Below, piece after piece: positions 1 through 10,988 of a DNA stretch of 64,000 nt (position 1 is the first letter of the stretch; each line of letters starts with the position of its first letter). The notes beneath the pieces were generated by a model. It made no database searches, was not told the DNA's origin, and was given only the letters and a program-made list of their open reading frames with translations. The DNA lies in assembly GCA_914767715.1 (NCBI GenBank), contig OU612071.1, forward strand, positions 5,020,001 through 5,084,000, read 5' to 3'. This stretch comes from Membranipora membranacea (lineage: Eukaryota; Bryozoa; Gymnolaemata; Cheilostomatida; Membraniporidae). Both the position numbers and the translations under genes were made by a program.

Positions 1-1890
1 AATTGATCAGAAATTGATGAGTCCGATGCAATAGTTTCCTGATTATTTTCTGCTTTAGTGATGATCGTCTCCATGTTTTACAAAGGTATTGAAATATCAT
101 ACCTTCACTCACTATAGTCAGTTTGAGATAAGGCTCGCCTAACCGCAACATGAGTTAACTTGTAGTTATAAACAATACAAGCAGCCTACAGATAATAACT
201 AAAACATAAAATCATTCTTCAATCGGTTCTGTTTCCCTCATGAAGAATTGATAGAGAATTGCAGTGTCCTTAGCTAACATAACTTCTGCATTGATACTCA
301 TACATTCGCAGGTATTTCCAACCATACTCCTCCCTAATATTTGTCAATTGACAATCAGTAGTTTTAAACAGCATAAGGACTCCAATCATGTAGCCGACTG
401 AAGTCTAAAGTACCTCCATGTTGTTGAACTCAGACAAATTGATGACCCTTACATTCTCATTAAAGAAAACAGTAACAGTGACAATTCGTAACAGCAGAAT
501 CCATCATAGTTCAACAGCAACGCTACTTGGCTTTATATATAACGGTCGCATGAAATTATCGAAGCATGTAGAGAAAAACCTGATCTGCAGTTTACACATT
601 GACTGAACATAGAAAGGCAGGTTTGAAGCCTACTAACTTGCCACTGTTTGAGGAATCAAAAATTATACATAATATAATCAGTTACGTTGTACTCAGTTTT
701 TTCTCCACACATCAAAGTCAGATCGCAAAAAGCTGGGAAGAGCCAGAGCTCTCTATCTGTCTCCACATGACTTGTCTGCGTGATGCAGCAAAGTAAAATC
801 AAATCTAGCCATTGCTACATAGCTTTATCCATGATCCCAACACAGGAAGTAATCCAAAATATCTGGCAAGTCCAAGATACAGCTCAGCACTTCTAGGCAA
901 AACTGTTTTCTTTAAAATTTTTTAGATGAAACCTGACCAGCTTAATCAAATTGCTTTCATTGGTTATATCTGATTTATATTGTGCTCAATATTGAATAAT
1001 GTATATATCATTTATCACTTTGAAAAATCTGAAATAAAGTCAATTTGCCTCACTTTATTCAGTTTTACCAAACGAGTGACCATAAATTTGTTTGCTATGA
1101 GGAAATAGCTCTACAGCCGTATACCGTGCAGTGTTAACAGGGAACCAGTTATGGCATACAGGTTGATCTTCTGTACCATCATAACTGGCTGGCAGTAGGA
1201 CTGCCAGTAATATAGCAAATGAAGAATCAATCAAAAAATTTGAAAAGAAGATTTATATTGTCAGACATGATTAGATTGCAAAACCACCAGAAACTTTCTA
1301 GAATTGTCAGGAAATCACCCTCAGGCAATACAAATGTGTGATGTCTTAGCATACAATGGATTGGGGGGAATATTATTTGATGCTTTAGCTTGCTGGCTGA
1401 TCACATTGGACTTAGTATATTCATTGTTTGGGAAGTATTTAAGATGATCACACTCAACAGTTAACATAGTCATTTTGCTTTGGAAATCTAAACATCACCG
1501 GTAATGCCCAGCAAACAAGCAATAATGGGATAAGATGGACACAACATTCTGCCAATATTGGGAGAATTGGGATAATCTTGAAAGAGGTGATATATATTTG
1601 TAGACATGATCAAATATCACTGTAATGTTGTGAGCAACATTGGAATAAAATATTGCAAGAGTACTGTGGCAAAAAATATCCGTATTATTTTAAGCACTTC
1701 TAGACTACATGATCACCAAACAGGAAGATCGGAGAGATGTGATGGACACGCATGCGATGAAAGGTGCCGACTGCTCTACAGATCACAATATTATGATTAG
1801 GACAACTATCTCCTTCTCTATCAAGAACCGGATCACCAAGACCCAGTGGCGTGTATTAGCAATCACGGACCACGGATATCTGTGAATCAA
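1..1890. other. No recognisable gene
   Basis: AT-rich sequence without a convincing coding region. The short open frames at 418-606, 599-796 and 1606-1800 have no domain or motif I recognise and look like chance openings. No repeat boundary or RNA structure could be supported. Confidence 0.5.
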
Positions 1891-1892
1891 AA

Positions 1893-1977
1893 TCCTTGAT
1901 TACTCAGTGTGTAGAGCGTCTGCCTGGTGATCACTGTTTATTTAGAATGTTGTGGGTTCGAACCCAACAATGTCAGA
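1893..1977 (+). repeat. tRNA-derived SINE head, degenerate
   Basis: A pol III A-box-like stretch (CTCAGTGTGTAGAGCGTCTG, about 1903-1922) is followed by a perfect B box GGTTCGAACCC at 1955-1965. This is the tRNA D-arm/T-arm arrangement. The spacing is longer than in a plain tRNA and the T stem is imperfect, so it is read as the tRNA-related head of a SINE rather than a working tRNA gene. The 3' end was not located. Confidence 0.5.
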
Positions 1978-2211
1978 TTTTTTTCAAATGGGTGCTTTAT
2001 CACTGGAGCATTTTTACTTTTCCCAAGAGGGGATGTCTTATAAGTGAGGAATTACGGTACATACAGAGTTTGACTTTTGACCTTGAGCTGGACAAGCCAA
2101 TCAAAAGCCCGGTGTATTGACACACCCACACCCTCCCCGCTACGCCTACAGCGTGTGGATCACGCTGCGCCCGATCATTATGCACATCTCTAAAAAGTCA
2201 GTGAGTGAAAT

Positions 2212-2502
2212 TTTTTTAGAATATACGCCCCTGCCAAGACCGGTGCAAAGCTTTCTAGCAAGCTGAAGGTCATCAAGCTGAAAGACAAGGAGACCCAGAG
2301 GGGGTTTGAGGTACAGACGGACAAGACCATGGATGAACTAGAGAAAACAGACACAGATATAGAAGACTTATGGGAACACCTGAAGCAATCTACTTTTGCC
2401 GCAGCTGAGGAAATCCTCAGCCGACCCGAAAGAAAACAGGACTGGTTGGTAGAAAATGACTTAAAGCTGAACATCTTGCTTGAAGGGCCTTCAAAAACTT
2501 AA
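2212..2502 (+). pseudogene. LINE ORF fragment (endonuclease/RT linker)
   Basis: The plus frame is open for about 96 residues and ends at TAA (2500-2502). It contains IYAPAKTGAKLSSKLKV, then LWEHLKQSTFAAAEEIL, then RKQDWLVEND. This order (short RxxAK-type stretch, W-x(2)-LK helix, AAEE(I/V)L(G/S), RK-x-DW-x-EN) is what I know from the linker between the endonuclease and reverse transcriptase of non-LTR retrotransposons of the CR1/RTE type. It starts without a proper 5' end and stops before any RT motif; sequence after 2503 does not continue the frame. It is therefore a dead, truncated insertion. The long minus-strand open frame over the same bases (2190-2474) is its shadow. The family assignment rests on recall of the motif order, not on a search. 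Confidence 0.6.
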
Positions 2503-3834
2503 ACGCTATAACAGGAGATAATTGTCAATCAAAAAGATAGCTGACCAACTTGTATCGGTTGAAATTAACAATATCAAATCAATTATTCAACAAGCAGTGC
2601 AAAGCAATGGAAATATAGAAGAACAGGTTCAGTTTCTTCAGTCACATTGGTCCAATCTTATTATTGTTGTCATTATTTGCTAACAGGACAATTAATTAGG
2701 CACTGCAAAGTGATTTTTGAAGTAAAATATACAAATTGGGAATTCAGCTCACTGGATGCATCAAGATGTCACGAACTCAACGGTGGTTATATTTTTTACA
2801 TATGACCAACGTGTGACCACTGGCAGCTTTTTTCAATTTGGGGTAAATGCCGAAATTTCCAATGATAAAGCGCCCCCGGACTGACTCATACATGGCGTCG
2901 CGTAATCAGGACACTACCACATCAAAAAAATTAAAAAATTGACGAAGCATTATTTAAAAGTATCTAGTAGTACTAATTCTGGCGTTCTGATTGCAAAGCA
3001 GCTTTCAGTTTTGTGTAGGTCGAATAGTTTAAAAGATACACAGTGTCCAAATCATGAGGTTATCAATCAAAAATCGTATCAGTTAAAAAAAAAAATGTCA
3101 TCAGCAATAAAAAGCGGGATCGAGATAGGTGAAAGTTGATCCAAACCCTAATGTTGGTGTGTTGAGTGCAAAACAATGTTTGGTTTTATTTCAGGGTAGA
3201 CAGTTCATAAGGTACTCGGCTTCCATCTGATAGCCAAAAATTATGAGTCAAGATAGTCACGATATGACCAACATGTATCGCTCAGTGAGATCAAGTATAT
3301 CACCAATGGCACTGTTCTAAAGCTGAACCTAACACAAGCCAAATCATACTGCAAGAACAAGACTCTTCAATCAGACAAAATCATCAATAAACTGAAATAT
3401 GTTTGACATTTTATATTAGGCCTTCATAGCAAAAGAAACAACATAATTACTTTTTGCTCATTTTATTTAGGGTTAAGGAATGTATTTTATAATAGGGGTG
3501 AATCATGCATTCAATCTGTAATCAATCTGTAATCGTTCTGTAATCTGTACTCTGTTATCACTGGCCATAACTATGTAGTTTTAATGAATAGACCCTGATA
3601 GGAAGCCGGAAGTGGTGGTCAATGGAGGTAAAAAGTGATATGAAAACAAATAATTATGAGTCTGATCCACATTGCAGCATCACACAAGGCCCAACAGAGC
3701 AGCAAAATAAAAAAAAATTCGGTTGCACTTAAATGAATTGTTGGTTCAATTTAAAAGGTTTGATTCTGTACTAAGGCAGGGGAATAAAATTGCTCTCAGT
3801 TTGCAGGCAGTTCGGAGCAGTCCTGGAACACCAA
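2503..3834. other. No firm gene; one unrecognised open stretch
   Basis: No recognisable feature except a plus-strand stretch open from 3257 to the TGA at 3404-3406 (about 49 residues, including the segment EIKYITNGTVLKLNLTQAKS). Its composition looks protein-like, but I recognise no family and there is no convincing start. It may be an exon or transposon debris. Confidence 0.3.
3511..3548. repeat. Short 11-12 bp tandem repeat
   Basis: Three to four imperfect copies of a TCAATCTGTAA-type unit lie side by side. It is a microsatellite-scale repeat with no inferred function. Confidence 0.6.
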
Positions 3835-3940
3835 CAAACCCAGTAGTCAGTAGACTACATTTGTTTCGAACCCATGACCTTCAACACTTGAGTTCTAAAG
3901 GGCAATTGTTATAACCAACAAAGCAACCTTCTACTCCTAT
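3835..3940 (-). repeat. tRNA-derived SINE head, minus strand
   Basis: Read on the minus strand there is a D-arm/A-box-like stretch TTTGTTGGTTATAACAATTG, then an anticodon-arm-like region, then GGTCATGGGTTCGAAAC, a B-box match. Order and spacing are close to a tRNA with a short variable arm, but stem pairing is poor. It is therefore read as a SINE head lying immediately left of the CACTA-like element at 4015. Confidence 0.45.
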
Positions 3941-4014
3941 GAATCTTACCAATGCAAAAACAGTGCATGACAAAAATTGTAATAATATTCGAAAATCCTT
4001 AAAAAACACCCTAA

Positions 4015-4070
4015 CACTGCGTTTCATACCCAAGAATTGTCTGACAATTCTGTACAATTCTAGAATTGTT
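4015..4070 (+). repeat. CACTA-like left terminal inverted repeat (copy 1)
   Basis: Nearly identical to the first 55 bases of the element at 27288, beginning CACTGCG. It contains several alternating-orientation copies of GAATTGT/ACAATTC. Confidence 0.7.
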
Positions 4071-4249
4071 TGAAACTGACCCATATATCATTAACCAACC
4101 AGCAACCATTATTGTGTAATTAACCCTGCCTGCTAAATAAATTACATTCATTATTGCTATTGTATAGTTATAGTATAAGCCTTTACAGTTCTAGTCAATA
4201 TTATATAATTGGATTGACATTGTATTCAATGAGTTTGTATTTAGATGAC

Positions 4250-4335
4250 GAGGCAAGATATGCTGTAATGAATAGATATTGCTGTGCAAGGTCGCATATA
4301 TTGTGGGAGGCCCAGGTTCAAATCCCCCCCGGGGC
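4250..4335 (+). repeat. tRNA-like segment inside the CACTA-like arm
   Basis: The stretch TATGCTGTAATGAATAGATA is followed by GGCCCAGGTTCAAATCCCC, a T-arm/B-box match, giving a tRNA-like layout. The same segment is present, B box partly damaged, at about 27486-27560. The opposite arm at about 30560-30620 keeps the first part but lacks the B box. It is probably an old SINE or tRNA piece captured by the transposon rather than a functional tRNA. Confidence 0.35.
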
Positions 4336-4372
4336 AAATCTTTTCTTTTTGTTTCATTATGATGGAAATTAA

Positions 4373-6481
4373 AGTGTTTGTAAAGGAGCAGGTTTCTAAG
4401 TATCATTTTTGAGCTTGAAATCAGATTAAGACAGCTATCACACATGCATTTGCGTATAAAATTAGTCTTCAGGGTTATTCGGTCTGGGGGTTATAAGTTA
4501 ACAACATTGAGTTGCCTACTCATGCACCGCCCAACTAGTCCAGGCGATTTGTGATGAGCCTGTTATTGGGGAAATACTGTAATATAAGTGACTATTGTCG
4601 TTAGATAACAAATTTTGCAAATAAATGACAAAGTCACTCACAAGTCTGTCTGATGACATAAAAGTTCAAAAGAAAGTTCTATAATTTGTATGCACACTAT
4701 TTGATGAGTTGAGACCGCTAATCAAAACAATCTTTATCTGTTATGAGCCCATGTCAAAGAAAAGATTAGAAGAACCACTGTACATTACGATCAACGACTA
4801 TGACTTTGACGCATTCCCTGTCCGCTGTTTTTCAAGCATGAAAATGAGTTATTTTCATTTCTGACCGATGCGCTTGTTTGCTCTGTTAAAATAAGATTAT
4901 AATGGAGCAATTGATTCTTCCTGCCGACAAAGCCTTGCTTATTTCAGATTCACCCAAAGATGGTCCATGCAATGCTTTATAGTTTGTACCAAAGCTTGCA
5001 ATTTACCCAACACCAACCTCCCAAATCAGATCCATACTGATGAAATAACTCTCAAACTCGACAAATTAATTTCCTAAGTGACTGTGGTGTGCATTGACAT
5101 GTGCTCTCATAAGACCTGCTGCACTCAGTCAGTAATATTGATAGTCTATGTTAAGATGTGCTGAGTATCTGTGATGCACAAAGATGGACAAGATCTAATG
5201 AAAAAATAGAAAGTTTCTCAAGGTATCCCATGGCTAACATGATTATCAATACTCCTCTTTAGGAGACAGTTGAATTCATTTGCATTTTACATCACCCTGA
5301 AGTCCGAAACAACTAGATGACAAATTTGTTGAGTTGAATTTACTTTGTGACTTGTAATTTCTAGTGTTTACACAATTCAAACAACACAGTTTATCCAAAA
5401 AAACCTTGAGTATCAGAATATTTGCAAAAAGTTGTTGAAAAGATTGTCACAAATTCAAATCACTCAATATTAATCATTGCGTGCTTTGGATTTCAACATC
5501 ATCCTAATGCCTGAAATATCGAGATTTACAAAGAATTTATTTTAGACTTCCGTGCGATTTGGAAATACATATTTTCAAGAAAAACACACAATCTACCTGT
5601 GTAAATTTTGTATCTTCCATTGAAATTCTATTGAAAGCCGCTATTCATGAAGCTAATTATTGAAGCATAGCACTGGTTTTCATGCGGGCTGAAGACGGAG
5701 TTTGATTGGAATGTCATAGCCATAATCTCATTTATTCATCATATATATGTAAACAAAACCTTGAAATACTTAGCGATGTATTGATCTGCCTTTATATTGC
5801 CAATTTCTATCTCGAGTAGTAACCATGGTTAACAGAAATTGTTGTATCTGCCAAAGCCCTGTGGGTTATTTCCAGTGGCCGAAATCATACAGATTTAAAC
5901 TTGAGTGGTGGGACTACCTCAGAGATGTTTTCCCTCTGATGATGATTTGTTACAAATGCCTCCTTAATGATATTCAATCTCGCTCTCACTAGAGCTGTTA
6001 ATCTCCCTGTAGTTTTTACTCTCACTGTCGGATGAGCTGTAATTTTTTGCCATGTTCGATTTAGATTGTTAGCTTTGTCATTCAATTATGAAATTTTATA
6101 CTCTATCCCATTTTACCAGCCACATAACATGGGACAGATTAACTTTGCATTGTATTCACTCATTCATTCAATAGATAAATTCTGTGTGTTTTAATATTGT
6201 ATGCAGGGAATATCAAAACCACTGTGTCATAACAAAAAGTCTTATTTATGAGATACTGTATATTCCCATTATAATCTAAGGTACTAAAAAGGAACTATTT
6301 TCAACAAGTGATCACAATTCCAAAGAAAAAAAATAGTACCTTTTTAGTACCTTCTCATCCCAACTTTGAGGGCAAATAAGTCTTAACTGGGCCACAGGCT
6401 GCTTTTGAACATAGAATAATGTTCTAAACTAGACTGAGATCTCTAGAATAATACCAAAAAACCTGATCCTTTACAAACACT
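4373..6481. mobile_element. Nested TTAA-flanked DNA element, non-autonomous
   Basis: The segment begins AGTGTTTGTAAAGGAGCAGG and ends with its inverted match (CCTGATCCTTTACAAACACT), an imperfect inverted repeat of about 22-24 bp. TTAA occurs directly outside both ends (4369-4372 and 6482-6485), as expected for piggyBac-type integration. The same region of the related element (about 30530-30560, minus) is uninterrupted, which supports an insertion. No transposase-like frame is present in the 2.1 kb, so it is called non-autonomous. The superfamily call rests only on the TTAA duplication. Confidence 0.6.
6278..6353. repeat. 24-bp inverted repeat (hairpin)
   Basis: Arms 6278-6301 and 6330-6353 (core GGTACTAAAAAGG) pair with one mismatch around a 28-base spacer. 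It lies inside the nested TTAA element near its right end and may be a subterminal structure of that element. Confidence 0.7.
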
Positions 6482-6931
6482 TTAAAAGCATTCCATTCGA
6501 ATTGTCGGCTCACAATTTTTGTAAGCACAGAAAACTCTTAGTAATGAGTATGATGACCCGACAAAATACTTATGTTCAACTCTTCTGTGTTGTACCATAC
6601 CCTACGTTATATTTTGTGCAATCGGTTAATATTGGCAGCAACTGCATAAATAGAATACATCAGCTAAACTATGCTAGCAGAATTATCAGAAAACTTTGCT
6701 ACTAATAAAATGTACAACATCGCTCACCAGATGAGCGAGGAATTATTTTGTATCAACTGTCCTACATGCCTAAGTGGAGATAAGTGATATGTGAATGAGG
6801 CAATATTTTCCACGGAACCACTGACTTCTGAAAATATGCTGGCTGATGCTAAATAAACTCAAACCTGGTGTCACAGCAAGTAGTATGAGTACTGATTATT
6901 GGCTTAGTCTAAACTACACTCCTTGTGATTA

Positions 6932-7234
6932 TTGAGAGTGGATGGCTTTCAGCTACTTCTATTTGTTGGCCAAAGATGCTCTGAGCATAAAGCTAGCTCT
7001 GAATGTTGTGGTATGTGGGCTGAGGGAGGCAAAGGTAAATCAACTATCGTAAGCCTGGTATATATTCATTACCTGTCTACGAAGGAGATCTTGATGTTAT
7101 ACTATATCATTCTCAGCCATCTCAGTTATATGGTGTACAGGAAGCAATTTTGGCATTTTCCTCTCTCACTCTTGGATGGTAGTTCCCTAGCAGGTGTTGG
7201 CACTAGTACAGATAGTATTGAAATGTTAGACTAG
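6932..7234 (+). other. Open frame shared by three transposon arms
   Basis: A 100-codon frame (starts MRVDGFQLLLFVGQRC) recurs at 27804-28061 (+, frame shifted near its end) and 29781-30083 (-). Shared residues include the segment AEGGKGKST, which resembles a P-loop but lacks the surrounding fold signals. The arms are similar over their whole length, so the shared frame may only reflect recent common descent. I do not recognise a family. It could be coding sequence of the parental transposon or a chance opening. Confidence 0.25.
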
Positions 7235-7358
7235 GTGCAACACCGTTTAAAGTATTAAATTTTAATCTGTCAGCTTGAGTGCAGGGAGGTTAGCCAATAA
7301 CAGCCGTAATTACATAATTATATTGATATCCTTATTGTCAAAATTTTTAATTGTACAA

Positions 7359-7495
7359 TTAAGTATAATAATTACCACTGATTGTTAATCCTTCACACGC
7401 ATTCCATTGCACTTGTAACAAGTCATCATGACACACTTGTGGAATCAGAGAGACAGGAGTCATTGTAAGCTCACCTAACTTCCTGTCTTTTGCTG
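7359..7495 (-). pseudogene. Putative terminal exon of a transposon-borne gene
   Basis: On the minus strand an acceptor-like TTCATTTTCAG precedes an open frame that contains KLGELTMTPVSLIPQVCHDD and ends at TAA (7359-7361). The same frame, with few changes, is present in both arms of the element at 27288-30816: minus strand ending at 28237, and plus strand ending at 29649. In all three places it runs toward the element end and finishes in a stop within a few codons. This fits the last exon of a gene once carried by the parental element. The product is not recognised. No upstream exon can be joined with certainty, so function is unknown. Confidence 0.35.
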
Positions 7496-7799
7496 CTGAA
7501 AATGAATGCGGTGAGTTTTTACTTTCGCGAATATTCATTTTTATTTTGATGGTTGTTTGGGTGTAAGTGCAATCATGATCATTCTTTGACAGAAGAGTGA
7601 GGGGGCGGGAAGTTGCAACATTTTATGCAAAATACTAGATAATTGTCCGAATTCCATTTGTATATTTTTATCAAATTATTTCACCAAACTCACGGGTAAA
7701 TAACTTGGACACCAACAATACATCCAATTATGCTTGTCACTGTAAATTCTCAATTTATCAATGCAGCCAATAATAATAATCTGAGAGCTTTGAAAGATA

Positions 7800-8310
7800 A
7801 TCTGCTTAAAGGATGCCCAGGCAATAATTTATCGCTCATAAAAATCTATCAGCTTCTTATTTCCTGATCTTCCTCCTCTACTTTTGATCAATTTTGCATT
7901 CATTTCCAATACATCCAAAACTTTGTCCTCAGCAAGCACAAACCCAAGATCCCTGAAATGGTTGACAATAGTCTTACATTGTCCACCATCCTGCCCCTGT
8001 TACCATTGACCACTTTCATGATATTACCATTTTTAATTTCAGATCTTGGGGTGAGATTCCCTGACTCATACTCCCTACCAGCCAGCACGAGTGCAGCATT
8101 ATCATTAGATGCCAAAATATTGATTGATATATTTCTATTATAAAATATATAATAATGCTAGGCTTAAAAGTGGAATGAAACGAATGGAAAACGTAGCGGA
8201 ACAAAGCAAGCAACGTATTACAGAGCTTGATGATAATATCAATGTTCAGTCTAGAAAAGAATTCAAAACAGATTGTCTTATTAACACGCTCAAATTTTCT
8301 TGACCATGAT
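7800..8310. other. Coding-like debris in the transposon interior
   Basis: On the minus strand a stretch from 8115 downward reads ALVLAGREYESGNLTPRSEI and continues to a donor-like ACAAT|GTAAGA near 7977. On the plus strand 8175-8303 is a short charged frame beginning MKRMENVAEQSKQRITELDD. Both have protein-like composition but no family I recognise. They may be exons of genes once carried by the element, or unrelated debris. Confidence 0.25.
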
Positions 8311-8903
8311 GATGGTGCATTATTATACTCAAGGTTTGCCATCTTCTGTTTAGGTACAGATGATGAAATTAGTTTGCGAAACAATGCGCTGTACTGCAAA
8401 CTCTGCCTCTTGTTTCAATTGAAAATACCACAATCATTATCTTGTACTTACAAAATAAAAGGTTTCTTGTAGCAGCGAGTCTCTATTGTCAAGATTAGCT
8501 TTGTATGTTCAGGTGTCTGTTTTGACAGGCTTGAATGGATATACGTTTGTCTAAAACGAGGAAAGAATATGATCGCAAAAACTGCCACACTCAATCAATT
8601 GAATTGATAATGAATGTGGCAGCATGAATCATATTATTTATCCTTGATAGTCAGTCACTCACAGTTAACTAAACAACTAGTCACTGCTGACTAAACTTCA
8701 ATGAATGATGATGATGGTGAAGAAAGAAAAAGTCAAGTCATTCTCCATCTTCTTCTTTCCTAACAGTTGATAATAGAATTGCTGCCTCTAGTGGCTTGGT
8801 CTTCCAGTCTCACAGATTGAGGTCTCCAACATGTGAGATGTTAATGCAAGGCCAATATATCAAAACACAAACAAAAGCAACCTTGCAATGTGACCATATC
8901 CAT

Positions 8904-9403
8904 NNNNNNNNNNNNNNNNNNNNNNNNNNNNNNNNNNNNNNNNNNNNNNNNNNNNNNNNNNNNNNNNNNNNNNNNNNNNNNNNNNNNNNNNNNNNNNNNN
9001 NNNNNNNNNNNNNNNNNNNNNNNNNNNNNNNNNNNNNNNNNNNNNNNNNNNNNNNNNNNNNNNNNNNNNNNNNNNNNNNNNNNNNNNNNNNNNNNNNNNN
9101 NNNNNNNNNNNNNNNNNNNNNNNNNNNNNNNNNNNNNNNNNNNNNNNNNNNNNNNNNNNNNNNNNNNNNNNNNNNNNNNNNNNNNNNNNNNNNNNNNNNN
9201 NNNNNNNNNNNNNNNNNNNNNNNNNNNNNNNNNNNNNNNNNNNNNNNNNNNNNNNNNNNNNNNNNNNNNNNNNNNNNNNNNNNNNNNNNNNNNNNNNNNN
9301 NNNNNNNNNNNNNNNNNNNNNNNNNNNNNNNNNNNNNNNNNNNNNNNNNNNNNNNNNNNNNNNNNNNNNNNNNNNNNNNNNNNNNNNNNNNNNNNNNNNN
9401 NNN
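8904..9403. other. Assembly gap (500 N)
   Basis: Exactly 500 undetermined bases, the usual placeholder for a scaffold join of unknown size. Any open frame drawn across it is meaningless. The right end of the CACTA-like copy 1 could be hidden here. Confidence 0.99.
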
Positions 9404-10427
9404 CTTACCTTTGATCAATATCGATGATTTTGTACAAAGTAGCCAGAATTAGTGCTGAGCGGCATCCAACCATAAAACAATTGCGGCCTTCAATCACCTT
9501 GACTGGCTAGCTTACTACTAGAAGTTCTCAGTAGCCACTCCTTATATCACACTGAACCGCCTCGTCGAGAGTAACTTCCCCTCCCAACAAACAATCCGAT
9601 AAACTCACTCAAACTCCGACTCAATATTATCTCAAAGTAAATATTTGCCCATTACGTTCTCTTATCTTACATGCAAATACCTTTCCAAAGAGAGAATTTT
9701 TAGCCCATTACCAGTAGCGACCAGGAAGTCTGTTTTGTTTACATAAGGTGATCAGGTGTATATCTACTACTTAAGTCCTGCCCAACATTATCAAATTCTT
9801 CCATTATGTCTACACCTTTCATTGGCCTGCTAATGAAGTCGCCTGCCACCTACCTGAACCAAACAGCATTCAATGGAGAGGGAGGTAGTTCAGCTTATAA
9901 TCAGTCAGCGTTACCTAAGATTAAAACTCTGATCCCCATGCCAGTCACACAGCTGTGTTATCTGCAGGCATGTTTTATCAGGGATTGTACCAAGCGTTAT
10001 CTGTCCTGTCATATGTTCTATCATGTGAATCATTGTGAAATCATTTTGAATGGACTACTATCTGCTAGAGCTGCTTTCATTCATATATCAGTTGCTTGCT
10101 ATGATTACTATGAATAGAGACAAAGGTCCAGAAATAACACTTCGTGGTTGTGAATGCTTGCCATTTAAGTTTCAAGTACATTCAGTTTGTGACCAAAATA
10201 GACACTTTGGTAGCTGCACCTTATTGTGATACAGAATATTGTTTCCTGTCATCAAAACTAAACTTCTCGATGACATAACATACTTAAGTTGTGTAAGTTA
10301 AGCCAACAAAGCTGGAAGCTTATCAAGTTGATCCTATTTGCACTTCTTCCTGATGTTACAGAATTGTATCCAGGATAGTTGAATGATTAATGCTCCTAAT
10401 TTGACTAATTGCCTTGACTGGTAATGA
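9404..10427. other. No recognisable gene; one 103-codon open frame
   Basis: The plus-strand frame 9806-10117 (starts MSTPFIGLLMKSPATYLNQT) is the longest here. It shows no domain, signal peptide or repeat that I recognise and has no homolog elsewhere in the window. It may be a chance frame or a single exon. The rest of the interval shows nothing. Confidence 0.3.
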
Positions 10428-10447
10428 CCTCATATGAACATATGAGG
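10428..10447. repeat. Perfect 20-bp palindrome
   Basis: CCTCATATG and CATATGAGG are separated by two bases. The role is unknown. Confidence 0.8.
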
Positions 10448-10666
10448 AAGTAACCCTGGCGGGCTATATAGGTACAGTGCAGGTTATCACTTTATGTGTA
10501 GGGACAAGCAGGATTCCCTTTTCTATTTTAAGATCATCTAAATAACATATTTGTAACTGCAGGTGGGATTAATGGAATGCACAAGTTTTGATCAAATATC
10601 TTATGCCAACCCCTGATAGCGTGACAATAATTGACAACTGTGCTATGCTATTATGTGTGGCGACTA

Positions 10667-10747
10667 CACATTTTAGCCTGGGCAGGCTGTCCGTGGTGGG
10701 TGGGTGACCTCCCCCACCTCAGACAGGCTGCCCAGGCAAAAATGTGG
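10667..10747. repeat. 25-bp imperfect inverted repeat with G/C-rich loop
   Basis: CACATTTTAGCCTGGGCAGG near the left end pairs with CCTGGGCAGCCTGTC read from the opposite strand at the right end, with few mismatches, around a loop of about 30 bases rich in GGTGGG. It could be a small foldback element or a structured RNA segment. No target duplication was identified. Confidence 0.6.
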
Positions 10748-10988
10748 CTATGAGGCCATTTCCTGACCGCCTTGTAATTTATATAGACATGTGATGCGAG
10801 TTGATAATATGGCATGCAACAAGTTTAAGACCAATCAACCAGATGAGTTAACACTTCTTGGGAAGATCTTAGATTATAGCTTGTTTTAAGGTCACTTAAT
10901 GTTAGCTGGCAACAAATTCTAGTTAGGAATGGTGGAATTTATAGTTGCTTGGTCAGAATCCTAATTTTTATCAAAGTAAAATTTGAGT

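Larger units (their letters stand above)
4015..7835. mobile_element. CACTA-like DNA transposon, copy 1 (right end not found)
   Basis: The left terminus CACTGCGTTTCATACCCAAG at 4015 matches that of the complete element at 27288, and homology continues in pieces: 4015-4372 with the left arm of that element, about 6482-7680 with both of its arms, and about 7690-7835 with its centre. The TTAA-flanked element 4373-6481 is nested in it. The base triplet before the terminus is TAA, which would fit a 3-bp duplication. No matching right terminus is visible between 7835 and the satellite array; it may be deleted, diverged or inside the 500-N gap. The 3' limit given is only the last segment shared with the second copy. 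Confidence 0.6.

Noticed and set aside
1893-1977. Functional tRNA gene
   Set aside because: A and B boxes are present but the arms do not pair well and the spacing is abnormal; it fits a SINE head better.
2190-2474. Minus-strand 94-codon serine-rich frame
   Set aside because: It is the complement of the LINE fragment frame and has no independent support.
6932-7234. Walker A ATP-binding protein (AEGGKGKST)
   Set aside because: Isolated GGKGKST-like string without the preceding beta strand, Walker B or any family context.
8796-9452. Long open frames on both strands across 8.8-9.45 kb
   Set aside because: They consist almost entirely of the 500-N gap, so the translation is meaningless.
9806-10117. 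Hypothetical protein gene of 103 codons
   Set aside because: No recognisable motif, no neighbouring exon borders and no homolog in the window; recorded only as an open frame within an unassigned region.
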